The notes: generated by a model from the sequence alone, not told the origin. 38,581 nt of DNA from Chelatococcus sambhunathii (GCA_031316315.1 JADBEO010000038.1:1-38581), one strand, 5' to 3'. Positions 8,301 to 16,327 are shown, numbered from the stretch's first letter. Translations and numbers: made by a program.

Positions 8301-10127
8301 ATCAAGCTGGTCGCGGCCTTCGACCATCGCGACATCTTCATCGATCCCGACCCGGATCCCGCGACGTCGTTCCCCGAACGCAAACGGCTGTTCGATCTCG
8401 GCCGTTCGAGCTGGCAGGACTACGACAGGACGAAGATCTCGGAAGGCGGCGGAGTGTTCTCCCGCAGCCTGAAGACCATCCCGCTGTCGCCGCAGGCGCA
8501 AGGAGCGCTCGGCTTCTCGCAATCGAGCGCGACGCCGCAGCAGCTGATGAACGCGATCCTCAAGGCGCCGGCCGACCTGCTCTGGTTCGGGGGCATCGGC
8601 ACCTACATCCGCGCCACGACCGAAAGCGACGAGGCGGCGGGCGACCGCGCCAACGACGCCATCCGCGTTACCCCGCCCGATCTGCGCGTCAAGGTGATCG
8701 GCGAGGGCGCCAATCTTGGCGTCACGCAGAAGGCCCGCATCGAGGCCGGACGACTGGGCGTCAGGCTCAACTCCGACGCCATCGACAACTCCGCCGGCGT
8801 CAACACCTCCGACGTCGAGGTGAACATCAAGATCGCCTTCTCCGGCCCGTTGCGCGACGGCGCGCTGACGCTGCCGGAGCGCAACCAGATCCTAGCCTCG
8901 ATGACCGACGAGGTCGCGCGGCTCGTCCTCGCCAACAACTACGCCCAGACGCTCGCGATCTCGCTGTCGCAGCTCGGCGGGCTCGAAGAGGTCGGCTTCC
9001 AGACCCGACTGATGCAGACGCTGGAGGCGCGCGGGCTGCTCGACCGCTCGGTCGAGACGCTCCCCGACGACGCCGTGTTCGCCGAGCGCGCGCGGTCGGG
9101 CGACCCGCTCACGCGGCCCGAGATCGCGGCGCTCCTGGCCTGGGCGAAGATCGCGCTGTTCGACGACCTGCTGGCCTCGAACGTGCCAGACGACCCATAC
9201 TTGGCGAAGGACCTCGCCAGCTACTTCCCGAGCGGCATGCGCGAGCGCTTCGCCAATGAGATCGCCGGGCATCGCCTGAGGCGCGAGATCGTCGCGACCA
9301 TGCTCGCCAACGCCATGATCAACCGCGGCGGCCCGGCGCTGGTGGTGCGGCTGGCCGACCAGACCGGCGCGCCGGCGCCGCGCATCGCGGCGGCCTACGC
9401 GGTCGCGCGTGACGCCTTCGGCCTTCCCGCGCTCAACGCCGAGATCGACGCGCTCGACGCCAAGGTTTCGGGCGCGCTGCAGCTTCGGCTCTACGCCGAG
9501 GTCCAGCACCTGCTGATCCACCGCATGGTCTGGTTCCTGCGCAACGTCGACCTGACCGGCGACCTCGGCGCCGTGGTCAAACGCTTCCGCGCGCCGATCG
9601 AGGCCATCCGCGAGGGGCTCGACGCGGCGCTCGGCGAGGAGACGGCGGGGCGGCGCGCCGGCCACGCGGCGGAGCTCGTCCAGGTCGGCGTGCCGGAGGG
9701 GCTCGCCTACAAGGTCTCTTCGCTGCTCGCGCTGGAGGGCGCCTGCGACGCGGTGCTGGTCTCTGAGCGCTCCGGCCGACCGATCGGCGAGGCGGCGGCG
9801 ACTTTGTTCGCTGTCGCCGACCAGTTCGGCCTCGGCCGCGTCATCCAGGCGGCGCTCGCCGCGCCCGCGCCCGATCATTACGATCGACTCGCGCTCGATC
9901 GCGCGCTCGACCAGATCGGCGTCGCCGCCCGCGACATGGCGGCAGCCGCGCTCGCCGCATCGCCCGACGCTTCCGGTCCAGAGGCGGTGTCGGCCTGGGC
10001 CGACACCTCGCCCGACGCCCCGCGGGTCCGCCGGGCGGTGCTCGAGATCGCCGGCTCCGGCATCACCGTCGCGCGGCTGACGGTGACGGCGAGCCTGCTG
10101 CAGGACCTGGCGCGGACGACCGCGTAG
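5304..10127 (+). CDS. NAD-specific glutamate dehydrogenase, large (GDH-180) type
   Basis: A 1607-residue NAD-dependent glutamate dehydrogenase that deaminates glutamate to 2-oxoglutarate and ammonia, mainly for catabolism. Large ACT-like regulatory regions occupy the N-terminal half (FGGAGDITVLEIVNDDMAYL near 75-95). The catalytic core starts near residue 806 (GKVARGGLRWSDRPQDFR, then GLVKAQQVKNAV and PVGSKGGFVPK), followed by the NAD-binding Rossmann stretch VVGVGDMSGDVFGNGMLL near 977. Length matches the roughly 1600-residue family. The ATG at 5304 has the ribosome-binding site GGAGGAA at 5294-5300. The frame is open upstream to 4419, but that would run over gluQ and is not a real fusion. 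It ends nine bases before a convergent gene. Confidence 0.96.
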   Translation: MSSAEAARANLIREAADRSGAAQDAPPQAFVEAMFGRTAAADLAPYPAENLAALARAAWAHLSSRTLGGHDIRLTDHDFGGAGDITVLEIVNDDMAYLLDSVLAELGDRGLNVRLVAHPILAVERDGAGRLAAFRGEADRAQFENAPRESLIHLHLDRIDDAAARAELTAALDTVLTDVRYVTQDQDGMVAAVARVVAFYRDNPPPLDADEIAEAVQFMEWLTAGDFIFLGAREYALKGEGGEDWLEQIADTGLGALRDPETRVLRRGGELVNITPEIRAFLHEQKPLIVTKASVKSKVFRRLYMDYVGVKRFDAQGRLEGELRIVGLFTGGAFTRPARSTPLIRRKVFQVVEKAGFDRDSHSGKALATVLETHPRDELFQADVDTLFATAMDILALYERPRVKALSRPDPFGRFVSILVYVPRERYDSDLREAIGDHLAKRFGGHLSAYYPAFPEGPLARVHFIIGAEPGSAPESVDAAALDAELAELARTWGESLRNALAEKMPAPKARALAQRYGRAFGPSYEARTKPIHAVIDVGNIEKLSGSRAFGIDFYHGSEEGETRLKVFSHGAPLPLSRRVPMLENMGFRVIDERTYRVERAGVPRDQYVWIHDMSLERATGAPIVLTSELDAKLEALLIAVLSGEAESDGYNALALEAGLAWRDVALVRALSRYLRQARVPYDQDYMWATLNKHSALAAKIVALFHARFDPRAGDGREAREAAIAAEIEEGLQTVESLDEDTILRRFLNLVRACIRTNFYQTGKDGRAKPTFAFKLESREIEGLPAPKPLYEISVYSPRVEGVHLRFGKVARGGLRWSDRPQDFRTEVLGLVKAQQVKNAVIVPVGSKGGFVPKQLPAGPRDAWLVEGTEAYKTFINALLDVTDDLDRDQVRPPEDVVRHDTDDPYLVVAADKGTATFSDTANGIAEGRGFWLGDAFASGGSAGYDHKGMGITARGAWEAVKRHFREMDHDIQTTPFTVVGVGDMSGDVFGNGMLLSPAIKLVAAFDHRDIFIDPDPDPATSFPERKRLFDLGRSSWQDYDRTKISEGGGVFSRSLKTIPLSPQAQGALGFSQSSATPQQLMNAILKAPADLLWFGGIGTYIRATTESDEAAGDRANDAIRVTPPDLRVKVIGEGANLGVTQKARIEAGRLGVRLNSDAIDNSAGVNTSDVEVNIKIAFSGPLRDGALTLPERNQILASMTDEVARLVLANNYAQTLAISLSQLGGLEEVGFQTRLMQTLEARGLLDRSVETLPDDAVFAERARSGDPLTRPEIAALLAWAKIALFDDLLASNVPDDPYLAKDLASYFPSGMRERFANEIAGHRLRREIVATMLANAMINRGGPALVVRLADQTGAPAPRIAAAYAVARDAFGLPALNAEIDALDAKVSGALQLRLYAEVQHLLIHRMVWFLRNVDLTGDLGAVVKRFRAPIEAIREGLDAALGEETAGRRAGHAAELVQVGVPEGLAYKVSSLLALEGACDAVLVSERSGRPIGEAAATLFAVADQFGLGRVIQAALAAPAPDHYDRLALDRALDQIGVAARDMAAAALAASPDASGPEAVSAWADTSPDAPRVRRAVLEIAGSGITVARLTVTASLLQDLARTTA

Positions 10128-10135
10128 GCGGCTTG

Positions 10136-10456
10136 CTACCCTAGCGTCACCGCGGTCCCCGAGGCGGTGACCATCAGCATGGCGCCTTCCTTGCCGACGG
10201 TCTCGTAGTCGAGGTCGACGCCGATCACCGCGTTGGCGCCGCGGGCGCGGGCCTCCTCGGTCATCTCCTCGACAGCGATGTCCCGCGCGCTCTTGAGCTC
10301 TTTCTCATAGGCGCCGGCGCGGCCGCCGACGATGTCGCGGATCGCGGCGAACATGTCGCGGAAGATGTTGGCGCCGAGGATCGCCTCGCCGGAGACGAGG
10401 CCGTGATATTCGACGATCCGGCGGCCTTCGACGGTGTTGGTGGTCGTGATCAGCAT
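10136..10456 (-). CDS. YbjQ/UPF0145 family protein
   Basis: A 106-residue protein of the UPF0145 (YbjQ, DUF74) family, annotated as a putative heavy-metal-binding domain. These are small cytoplasmic pentamer-forming proteins with no settled function. Visible family features are the N-terminal [20 protein letters not shown], the middle helix rich in Ala/Glu ([20 protein letters not shown]), VIGVDLDYE, and a C-terminal TASGTAVTL strand. The length is complete. It converges with the glutamate dehydrogenase with nine bases between stops. Identity of the family is secure; a metal-binding role is only an inference from annotation practice. Confidence 0.93.
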   Translation of the reverse strand: MLITTTNTVEGRRIVEYHGLVSGEAILGANIFRDMFAAIRDIVGGRAGAYEKELKSARDIAVEEMTEEARARGANAVIGVDLDYETVGKEGAMLMVTASGTAVTLG

Positions 10457-10470
10457 GCGAGCCAGTCCTC

Positions 10471-10493
10471 CCCGGGCGGGCGTGCCCGCCGGG
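10471..10493 (-). terminator. GC-rich hairpin between SGNH hydrolase and YbjQ-family gene
   Basis: CCCGGGCGGGC at 10471-10481 pairs with GCCCGCCGGG at 10484-10493 across a 2-base loop with one bulged base. It lies 26 bases after the SGNH hydrolase stop (minus strand) and 15 bases before the next start. No T-run follows on the minus strand, so it may be a weak or Rho-assisted terminator, or a leader structure of the downstream gene. Confidence 0.35.
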
Positions 10494-10518
10494 ACTATAG
10501 GGCCCGTCGCAGCCGAAA

Positions 10519-11295
10519 TCAGGTGGGGCGGTGCGCCTCGACCATGGCCGGCGGGACCGGCGCGATCTTGCGGTCGAGCGCCTCGGCGAGGAACTCGCCG
10601 ACGCAGGCGTGGCCGAGATCGTTCATGTGCAGCTTGTCGCCCGAGATCATGGCGGCGCCGCCGGACTTGGCGATCGCCCTCATGGCCTCGTAGCGGCGGG
10701 CGAGCGGCACGCCGGTCGCGGCGGAAATCTGCTTGAGGGCCGCGATGTAAGGAGCGTAAAGCGCCTCGTCCTGCGGCACGTATTGCGGATCCAGCATCGC
10801 GGCGTCGAGGCCGGCGGCGGCGATGTCCGCGAGCCCGCGCTCGGCGACCGACTTGAAGGCGGCGATGTCGATCTTCCGGTAGACGTCGTTCGTGCCGATC
10901 TGCCAGATCACGAGATCGGGCCTCGACGCGCCGATCTCCTTCTCCATCCGGGCCTCGGCCCCGACCGCGGTCTCGCCGCTGACGCCGCGCGCGACCACGT
11001 TGACGTCGACGCCCGGCAGCCTCTCCTCGAGCTCGGATTCGAAGCGCGCCGTATAGGCCCTGGTCGGCGCGGAAGCCCCGACGCCGGCCGTCGAGGACGA
11101 GCCGATGACGAGGATGCGCAGGCTCTGCGCCTTCTTCAGCTTGCCGGCGATGCGATCGAGCTTGCCGGACATCGACAGGTTCGCGTCCGCCACCTTGCAG
11201 GGGGTGGGGAGCGTTTCGGCGACGACGACGGGTGAGACGAGGGAGAGGGCGGCGAAGGCGGCCGCGACGCGGAACTTGAACGCGAACGACGCCAT
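10519..11295 (-). CDS. Exported SGNH/GDSL-type hydrolase
   Basis: A 258-residue SGNH hydrolase (esterase/lipase or acyl-ester hydrolase superfamily). The ATG at 11295 gives a clean signal peptide ([20 protein letters not shown]) with cleavage near VVA-ET, whereas an earlier in-frame start at 11391 would bury it, so 11295 is preferred. Catalytic blocks: block I Ser67 in VIGSSSTAG (the GDS motif reads GSS), block III Asn136 in IGTND, and block V Asp-x2-His near the C-terminus ([10 protein letters not shown]). A periplasmic or secreted enzyme is likely. The substrate cannot be told; many relatives are carbohydrate esterases or acyl-ester hydrolases. Confidence 0.88.
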   Translation of the reverse strand: MASFAFKFRVAAAFAALSLVSPVVVAETLPTPCKVADANLSMSGKLDRIAGKLKKAQSLRILVIGSSSTAGVGASAPTRAYTARFESELEERLPGVDVNVVARGVSGETAVGAEARMEKEIGASRPDLVIWQIGTNDVYRKIDIAAFKSVAERGLADIAAAGLDAAMLDPQYVPQDEALYAPYIAALKQISAATGVPLARRYEAMRAIAKSGGAAMISGDKLHMNDLGHACVGEFLAEALDRKIAPVPPAMVEAHRPT

Positions 11296-11490
11296 CGGCG
11301 GGCGACTCCGAGCAAGCGTGGAAACGGCTGACGCCTCAAGGCGAAAGCAGGACCCCCATCCCTGGCGCGCCAATAGCATGCCAGATCCCAAAATGTCAGA
11401 TCCGTAGCAACCCGTATGATCACATTCGGAGAAGATTCGTTACGAATTTACCTCCCCGGTGTATCGGCGCCTCAGCGCCGGAGCTCGATC
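11296..11490. other. Intergenic upstream region of SGNH hydrolase
   Basis: This is the gene-free part of the 370-base gap between SGNH hydrolase and purH. It should hold the minus-strand promoter of the hydrolase, but no convincing -35/-10 pair was found. A perfect odd palindrome, ATTCGTTACGAAT (11435-11447), lies in an AT-rich patch about 140 bases upstream of the hydrolase and could be an operator. The rest of the gap is the repeat at 11491-11633. Confidence 0.3.
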
Positions 11491-11633
11491 GTCATCGCCG
11501 GGCTTGACCCGGCGATCTATCGGGCGCGGACGCGCCTGCGAAGTCGGATGTTTCCGACTTCGCCATCTTGATGGGGAACTCGGAAACATCCGAGTTCCCT
11601 GAGATGGATGCCCGGATCAAGTCCGGGCATGAC
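11491..11633. repeat. 143-bp nested palindromic element downstream of purH
   Basis: The outer arms are GTCATCGCCGGGCTTGACC at 11491 and the inverted related arm ending GTCCGGGCATGAC at 11633. Inside are two further perfect hairpins: GAAGTCGGA / TCCGACTTC with loop TGTT, and GGGAACTCGGA / TCCGAGTTCCC with loop AACA. The two inner hairpins are similar to each other in opposite orientation and their loops are complementary. The outer arms match the palindrome at 13517-13595. It sits between two genes transcribed on the minus strand, just past the purH stop, and may also act in mRNA ending. Confidence 0.85.
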
Positions 11634-11665
11634 GAGCGGCGCGACCGTGGCTGATCGAGCTCTGT

Positions 11666-13252
11666 TCAGTGCCGGAAATGCCGGACCCCGGTGAAGACCA
11701 TCGCCAGGCCCGCCTCGTCGGCCCGCGCGATCACCTCGTCGTCGCGCACCGAGCCGCCGGGCTGGATCACCGCCGTCGCGCCAGCCTCGATCGCCGCGTC
11801 CAGCCCGTCGGCGAAGGGGAAGAAGGCGTCCGAGGCGACCACCGAGCCTCGCGTCAGCGGCTCGGAAAGGCCGGCCGCCGCCGCCGCGTCGAGCGCCTTG
11901 CGCGCCGCGATCCGCGCGCTGTCGACGCGGCTCATCTGCCCGGCGCCGACGCCGACCGTAGCGCCGTCCTTCGCGTAGACGATCGCGTTCGACTTGACGT
12001 GTTTGGCCACCTTGAAGGCGAAGCGCATGTCGGCGAGTTCGCGCTCGGACGGCGTGCGCTTGGTCACGACCTTCAGCTCGAGGTCATCGACGGTCGCGTC
12101 GTCCCGCGACTGGACGAGGAAACCGCCGGCGACCGTCCGGACGGCGAGACCCTTGGCGCGCGGATCGGGCAGGCCGCCGGCGACGAGCAGGCGCAGGTTC
12201 TTCTTGGCGGCGACGATGGCGCGCGCCTCCTCGTCGGCCTCGGGAGCGATGATCACCTCGGTGAAGATCTCGACGATCTTCCGCGCAGCTTCCGCGTCGA
12301 GCGGCCGGTTCAGCGCGACGATGCCGCCGAAGGCCGAGACCGGGTCGCAGGCGAGCGCGCGCTCATAGGCCTCGACGAGGCTCGAGCCCTCCGCCACGCC
12401 GCACGGGTTGGCGTGCTTGACGATGACGCAGGCGGCGGCCTTCGCCGGATCGAACTCGCCCGCGAGCTCATAGGCCGCGTCGGTGTCGTTGATATTGTTG
12501 TAGGAGAGCTCCTTGCCCTGCAGCTGCTTCGCCGTCGCGACGCCGAAGCGGCTTCCGGCGGTGCGGTAGAAGGCGGCGCGCTGGTGCGGGTTCTCCCCGT
12601 AGCGCAGGCCCTGCGCGAGCGTGCCGCCGAGAGCCGCGAAGGCGGGCGTCTCGTCGCCGGCCTCGCCCGAAAGCCAGGTCCCGATCGCCGCGTCATAGGC
12701 CGCCGTGCGCGAAAACGCCTTGGCGGCGAGACGCTTCCTGAGGGCGAAGGTCGTCGCGCCGCCATTGGCGTCCATCTCGGCCAGCACCGCGTCGTAGTCG
12801 GCGGGCTCGACCACGACGGTGACGAAGGCGTGGTTCTTCGAGGCCCCGCGGATCATCGCCGGGCCGCCGACGTCGATGTTCTCGACCATGTCGTCATAGT
12901 CGGCCTTGCGCGCGAGCGCCGCCTCGAACGGGTAGAGGTTCACGACGAGCAGGTCGATCGGGACGATCGCGTGCTCGGCCATCGAGCCCTCGTGGCCGGC
13001 GTCGCCGCGGATCGCGAGCAGCCCGCCATGGACCTTCGGGTGCAGCGTCTTGACCCGGCCGTCCATCATCTCCGGAAAGCCGGTCAGCGCGGAGACGTCG
13101 TCGACCTTCAGCCCGGCCTCGGCGATCGCCTTGGCGGTGCCGCCCGTCGAGACCAGCGCGACGCCTCGCTCGCTGAGGGCGCGCGCGAAGTCGATCAGGC
13201 CGGTCTTGTCGGAGACCGACAGGAGGGCGCGGGCGATCGGGCGGTCGGACAT
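11666..13252 (-). CDS. purH: Bifunctional AICAR transformylase / IMP cyclohydrolase
   Basis: A 528-residue PurH that catalyses the last two steps of de novo IMP synthesis: formylation of AICAR with 10-formyl-THF, then ring closure. The N-terminal MGS-like cyclohydrolase domain has [25 protein letters not shown] and [13 protein letters not shown] (about 68-80). The C-terminal transformylase domain has the catalytic Lys279-His280 pair in VKHANPCG and ends [10 protein letters not shown]. Start at 13252 gives the normal N-terminus ([18 protein letters not shown]); a frame extension to 13357 is not conserved-looking. Related palindromic repeats lie on both sides of the gene (11491-11633 and 13517-13595). 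Confidence 0.97.
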   Translation of the reverse strand: MSDRPIARALLSVSDKTGLIDFARALSERGVALVSTGGTAKAIAEAGLKVDDVSALTGFPEMMDGRVKTLHPKVHGGLLAIRGDAGHEGSMAEHAIVPIDLLVVNLYPFEAALARKADYDDMVENIDVGGPAMIRGASKNHAFVTVVVEPADYDAVLAEMDANGGATTFALRKRLAAKAFSRTAAYDAAIGTWLSGEAGDETPAFAALGGTLAQGLRYGENPHQRAAFYRTAGSRFGVATAKQLQGKELSYNNINDTDAAYELAGEFDPAKAAACVIVKHANPCGVAEGSSLVEAYERALACDPVSAFGGIVALNRPLDAEAARKIVEIFTEVIIAPEADEEARAIVAAKKNLRLLVAGGLPDPRAKGLAVRTVAGGFLVQSRDDATVDDLELKVVTKRTPSERELADMRFAFKVAKHVKSNAIVYAKDGATVGVGAGQMSRVDSARIAARKALDAAAAAGLSEPLTRGSVVASDAFFPFADGLDAAIEAGATAVIQPGGSVRDDEVIARADEAGLAMVFTGVRHFRH

Positions 13253-13415
13253 CTTTGGCTCCCGTGGGGTTGCGCGGAGCCGGTAGCACTTTGGCGCGCG
13301 GGGCAGAAGCCGCCTTTCGGCGCCGCAGGTCTGGGCCTCAGCGCCGATCACGGACACGCGAGGAACGAAATCTCAGGCCGGAGGTTTGTCTGGCGAGGGC
13401 GACAGGGAGACGACG

Positions 13416-13499
13416 ATGCTCAAGGGCGGACTTCTGTGGCTGATCGGCATTCCGCTTCCGATCATCCTTATCCTCTGGCTGCTCGGCTATCTGAGCTGA
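13416..13499 (+). CDS. 27-residue single-span membrane peptide
   Basis: A short ORF, MLKGGLLWLIGIPLPIILIL followed by WLLGYLS, preceded by a good Shine-Dalgarno (AGGGAGA, about six bases before the ATG). Almost the whole peptide is one transmembrane helix, starting with a Lys and broken by Pro residues. Similar peptides of the form MLKxxLLWLIGIPxPIIxLL are, from memory, common in rhizobial genomes, with no known function. It is divergent from purH, with 163 bases between the two starts. The ribosome-binding site and composition support a real gene. Confidence 0.7.
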   Translation: MLKGGLLWLIGIPLPIILILWLLGYLS

Positions 13500-13516
13500 T
13501 CAGATACAGAACAGAC

Positions 13517-13595
13517 GTCATGCCCGGACTTGATCCGGGCATCCATCATGCCGGGCGCGTCCCGATGGATCACCGGGTCAAGCCCCGGCGATGAC
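13517..13595. repeat. 79-bp dispersed palindrome
   Basis: Starts GTCATGCCCGGACTTGATCC and ends with the inverted related arm GGGTCAAGCCCCGGCGATGAC. The centre contains CATCCATCATGCC and CGATGGATC. The same arms bound the larger element at 11491-11633. It lies 17 bases after the 27-residue peptide gene and 59 bases before the convergent HNH nuclease, so it may act as a bidirectional transcript end. This sequence family is widespread between genes in Hyphomicrobiales. Confidence 0.88.
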
Positions 13596-13654
13596 GGCAG
13601 TGTAAGGGTCGGCTGCCGGCGTTTCGCCCAGCCAGAATCTGCCGCCTGCGAACC

Positions 13655-14212
13655 TTACGGCTCCAGTTCGCTGTCCCAATAGAGATAGTCGAGCCAGCTG
13701 TCGTGCAGGTAGTTCGGCGGGAACAGCCGCCCGTTTCGGTGCAGGTCGTGCACCGTCGGCTGGAACGGCCACTGCGCGGGATGCATGTCGCAATCGTCCG
13801 GCATCTGGCCGCCCTTCTTCAGATTGCAGGGCGAACAGGCCGCGCAGACATTGTCCCACGTCGTCAGGCCGCCGCGCGAGCGCGGAATGACATGGTCGAA
13901 GGTCAGTTCCTCCCGGGTCCCGCAATACTGGCAGGAGAAGCGGTCGCGCAGGAAGACGTTGAACCGGGTGAAGGCCGGGTGCCGCGCCGGCTTCACATAG
14001 GTCTTGAGGCACACGACCGAAGGGAGCTTCATCTCGAAGCTCGGCGAATGAACGCGCCGGTCGTAATGCGACAGCACGTTCACCCGGTCGAGGAAGATCG
14101 CCTTGATGGCGTCCTGCCACGACCACAGCGACAGCGGATAGTAGCTCAGCGGACGGTAGTCCGCGTTGAGCACAAGAGCCGGACAAGCTTCGGCGGAAAC
14201 CGCGGCCGTCAC
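13655..14212 (-). CDS. HNH endonuclease family protein
   Basis: A protein of about 185 residues with a C-terminal HNH nuclease domain: zinc Cys pair CQYCG, the catalytic His in LTFDHVIPRSRGG, the Asn in TWDNV, and a second Cys pair CAACSPCNLKKGG. The N-terminal part (ALVLNADYRPLSYYPLSLW) is typical of a widely conserved alphaproteobacterial HNH protein of unknown role, not linked to restriction. No ATG is in frame near the conserved start. The GTG at 14212 sits six bases after GGGGAG, so it is preferred over the GTGs at 14215 and 14254. A housekeeping role in DNA processing or repair is inference. Confidence 0.88.
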   Translation of the reverse strand: MTAAVSAEACPALVLNADYRPLSYYPLSLWSWQDAIKAIFLDRVNVLSHYDRRVHSPSFEMKLPSVVCLKTYVKPARHPAFTRFNVFLRDRFSCQYCGTREELTFDHVIPRSRGGLTTWDNVCAACSPCNLKKGGQMPDDCDMHPAQWPFQPTVHDLHRNGRLFPPNYLHDSWLDYLYWDSELEP

Positions 14213-14257
14213 CACGCACTCCCCATCGGCGCGCCGGCGCAACGGCCTGCGCACAGG

Positions 14258-14273
14258 GGATAATCTATAATCC
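14258..14273 (-). promoter_or_regulatory. AT-rich imperfect palindrome upstream of HNH gene
   Basis: On the plus strand the 16 bases GGATAATCTATAATCC match their own reverse complement at 12 of 16 positions. They lie about 45 bases upstream of the HNH start in an otherwise GC-rich region, and on the minus strand TTGACG lies just upstream. This may be the core promoter or an operator. The -35/-10 spacing is not convincing. Confidence 0.25.
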
Positions 14274-14278
14274 GTACG

Positions 14279-14965
14279 TCAATCTTGTGAAGTCGATCGA
14301 AGGCTTGTCCTCCGCGGTTTCAACGCGCCGGCGAGGAATGCGGCGCCCTGGCGCAATCCCTCGCCGTCGATGCCGTGCCCGAGCCCGGGCGACAGATGCC
14401 ATTCAACCGGAATTTCCGCCGCGGACAAGCCGTCCGTCGCGGCGAACAGCGCGTCGACTGGAATCACGTCGTCCCGGTCGCCGTGAATCAGCAGGATCGG
14501 CGGCTTGCCGGTCGCCTCGGTCTTTAGCGCCTCGGGCGAGACGAGCATCCCGGAAAAGCCGAGGATCGCCGCCGGCGGGATCTTGCGCCTTAAGCCCACA
14601 TGCAGCGCCATCATCGTGCCCTGGCTGAAGCCGACAAGCGCGAGGCGGTCCGGCGTCAGCCTGTGCCGCGCGAGTTCGGCGTCGAGGAAGGCGTCGAGGC
14701 CGGGACGCGCCGCGACCACTCCGCGGCGACGCTCGTCGGGATCGCGAAAGGTCAGCGGGAACCACTGGCGGCCCGAGGGCGAGGCCATGCAGCGCTCCGG
14801 CGCGTGCGGAGATACGAATGCCGCGTCCGGCAGCAGCCGGCGCCACTCCGCGCCGATCGCGATCAAGTCGTTCCCGTCGGCGCCGAAGCCGTGCAGGAAC
14901 ACGACCAGCGACTTCGCCGCTCCCGAGGCGGCCGGAAGGCGCGGACCGTCGATCGTCTGGCTCAT
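14279..14965 (-). CDS. Phospholipase/carboxylesterase family alpha/beta hydrolase
   Basis: A 228-residue cytoplasmic alpha/beta hydrolase of the carboxylesterase/lysophospholipase-like (Abhydrolase_2) family. VVFLHGFGADGNDL gives the oxyanion-hole region, the nucleophile is Ser114 in VGFSQGTMMA, the acid Asp165 in HGDRDDVIP, and the base His197 in GLGHGID. Length is normal. The ATG at 14965 overlaps the stop of the upstream AlkA-type glycosylase by four bases, so translation is coupled. Natural substrates of such enzymes are short acyl esters, but nothing in the sequence identifies the one here. Confidence 0.9.
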   Translation of the reverse strand: MSQTIDGPRLPAASGAAKSLVVFLHGFGADGNDLIAIGAEWRRLLPDAAFVSPHAPERCMASPSGRQWFPLTFRDPDERRRGVVAARPGLDAFLDAELARHRLTPDRLALVGFSQGTMMALHVGLRRKIPPAAILGFSGMLVSPEALKTEATGKPPILLIHGDRDDVIPVDALFAATDGLSAAEIPVEWHLSPGLGHGIDGEGLRQGAAFLAGALKPRRTSLRSTSQD

Positions 14966-15657
14966 GAGGCTTCTTCCAGGGCCGCGGGCTGGCTCGGCGT
15001 CACAGAGGATTTCGCGGGCGCGGCGTCCCGCCCGCCGCGCGCCCCGAGGTAATAGGCCCAGAGAAGCTGCGCCGCCACTCCGCGCAAGGGCCGCCATCTC
15101 TCGGCAATTCGTTCCGCCTCGACGCGGTCGGGTCGGCTTTCGAGGCCGAAGACGTCCCGAAGCGCGGTCTGCACCGCGACGTCGCCGCCCGGGAAGGCGT
15201 CGGCGCGGCCATGCGTGAACAGCAGGAAGACGTCGGCCGTCCAGGGGCCGACGCCCGGGATGGCGAGCAGCGTCGCGCGCGCCGCCTCCTCGTCGAGCGC
15301 GTGGAGGCCGGCGAGATCGAGGCCGTCGTCGACCGCGGCGCAGAGCGCGCGCACTGTCCTCAGCTTCACGCGCGACATGCCGGCGGCGAGGAAGAGCTCG
15401 TCCGACGCGGCGCAAAGGCTTGCGTGGTCGATCGCGCCGAGCGCCGCCTCAACCCGGCCGTGGATCGCCCGGGCGGCCGCGACCGAGATCAGCTGCGAAT
15501 TGACCAGCCAGACGAGACCCGCAAGGTCCGGCGACAGCGTCCGGAGCGGCGGCTCCGGCGCGACGCGGCGAAGCTCGGCCATTCGCGGATCGAGCGCGCA
15601 GAGCGCGTCGAGGGCGGCGTCGAGAGCGGCCCTGGTGAGGATGCGGTCCTGCGGCAC
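14962..15657 (-). CDS. AlkA-type DNA-3-methyladenine glycosylase
   Basis: A 231-residue base-excision-repair glycosylase of the HhH-GPD superfamily that removes alkylated bases such as 3-methyladenine. The helix-hairpin-helix is at about 131-147 (LLAIPGVGPWTADVFLL). The catalytic Asp is Asp159 (FPGGDVAVQ). NSQLISVAAA near 53-62 matches the family's N-terminal core. The start is taken as the GTG at 15657; the frame is open to 15945 but the upstream part looks non-coding. No clear Shine-Dalgarno is present, so the start is uncertain. The gene overlaps the following esterase by four bases. Confidence 0.9.
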   Translation of the reverse strand: MPQDRILTRAALDAALDALCALDPRMAELRRVAPEPPLRTLSPDLAGLVWLVNSQLISVAAARAIHGRVEAALGAIDHASLCAASDELFLAAGMSRVKLRTVRALCAAVDDGLDLAGLHALDEEAARATLLAIPGVGPWTADVFLLFTHGRADAFPGGDVAVQTALRDVFGLESRPDRVEAERIAERWRPLRGVAAQLLWAYYLGARGGRDAAPAKSSVTPSQPAALEEAS

Positions 15658-15716
15658 GGGCGGGACGCTAGCCGTGCAAGGGCGCGCGGGCAACGCCGAT
15701 CCTGACGCGGATGGGC

Positions 15717-16088
15717 TCAGCCCAGTTTCAGCGCCTTGCGAAGAGCCTCGTTCATGCGTCCCTGCCAGCCTGGGCCGCCCTTCTGCAAGGCGTCGATCAC
15801 GTCCGGATCGAGCCTTACCGAGACCTGCTTCTTCGGATTTGCGATCCGCGGTCGACCCGGCCCGCGCTTCAGCGTGCCGGAAGCCGGCCGAATGACGTCG
15901 CCATTTTCGGCAAGCTCGGCGCGAGCGAGCTGCGCATCGGTCCATTCCGGCCCGTCGTCCGGATCTTCAGCGGCGGTGTGAGGCCCTTTCCGAAGGTCTT
16001 CGCGCCGGCCTGTCCCGATCGGGGCAGGCGCTGCGCGCTTTTGGGATTCAGTCGAGATAGGGAACGACCTTGCGGGTTTCCTTGTCAT
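15717..16088 (-). CDS. brnA: BrnA-family antitoxin
   Basis: A 123-residue antitoxin with a C-terminal ribbon-helix-helix domain (KKQVSVRLDPDVIDALQ, then GGPGWQGRMNEALRKALK). BrnA proteins bind the BrnT toxin and repress their own operon. The N-terminal 60 residues are polar and probably disordered, somewhat longer than in minimal BrnA. The gene starts inside the 3' end of brnT: the two share 41 bases (16048-16088) in different frames, tighter coupling than a simple stop/start overlap. Confidence is high because of the pairing. Confidence 0.92.
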   Translation of the reverse strand: MTRKPARSFPISTESQKRAAPAPIGTGRREDLRKGPHTAAEDPDDGPEWTDAQLARAELAENGDVIRPASGTLKRGPGRPRIANPKKQVSVRLDPDVIDALQKGGPGWQGRMNEALRKALKLG

Positions 16089-16320
16089 GGCAATGCCTCA
16101 TCGAAAACACGTGACGGACGCCCCCGCGCGGCGTCCAGACGATCATCACCAGCCGATCGCCCAGCATTCCATAGGTCTGGAAGCGCGGCTCGCCGTAATC
16201 CTTTCGATCGTCCTCCAGCGTCAGCGTTCGACCGGCGAACACCGTCTCCGCGTCCATGAAATCAAGCCCTCGCTCATCGAGGGTCCACCGACGCTTACCG
16301 GGATCACACGTGATCGTCAC
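16048..16320 (-). CDS. brnT: BrnT-family toxin (ribonuclease)
   Basis: A 90-residue type II toxin of the BrnT family, an RNase of RelE-like fold that stops translation until bound by BrnA. It begins MTITCDPGKRRWTLDERGLD, matching the family's N-terminus (xDPxK...GxxF), followed by AETVF, a central MLGDRLVMIVWTPR strand pair, and the C-terminal RHVFSMRHCHDKETRKV. Length is normal. The toxin comes first and the antitoxin second, the usual brnTA order. A TACAAT hexamer just upstream would place the transcript start next to the ATG, so the mRNA may be almost leaderless. Confidence 0.92.
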   Translation of the reverse strand: MTITCDPGKRRWTLDERGLDFMDAETVFAGRTLTLEDDRKDYGEPRFQTYGMLGDRLVMIVWTPRGGVRHVFSMRHCHDKETRKVVPYLD

Positions 16321-16327
16321 GCAGATA

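Noticed and set aside
14966..15415. N-terminal extension of the carboxylesterase into the glycosylase gene
   Set aside because: The extension is a shadow of the glycosylase. ATG 14965 with the four-base overlap gives the normal family length.
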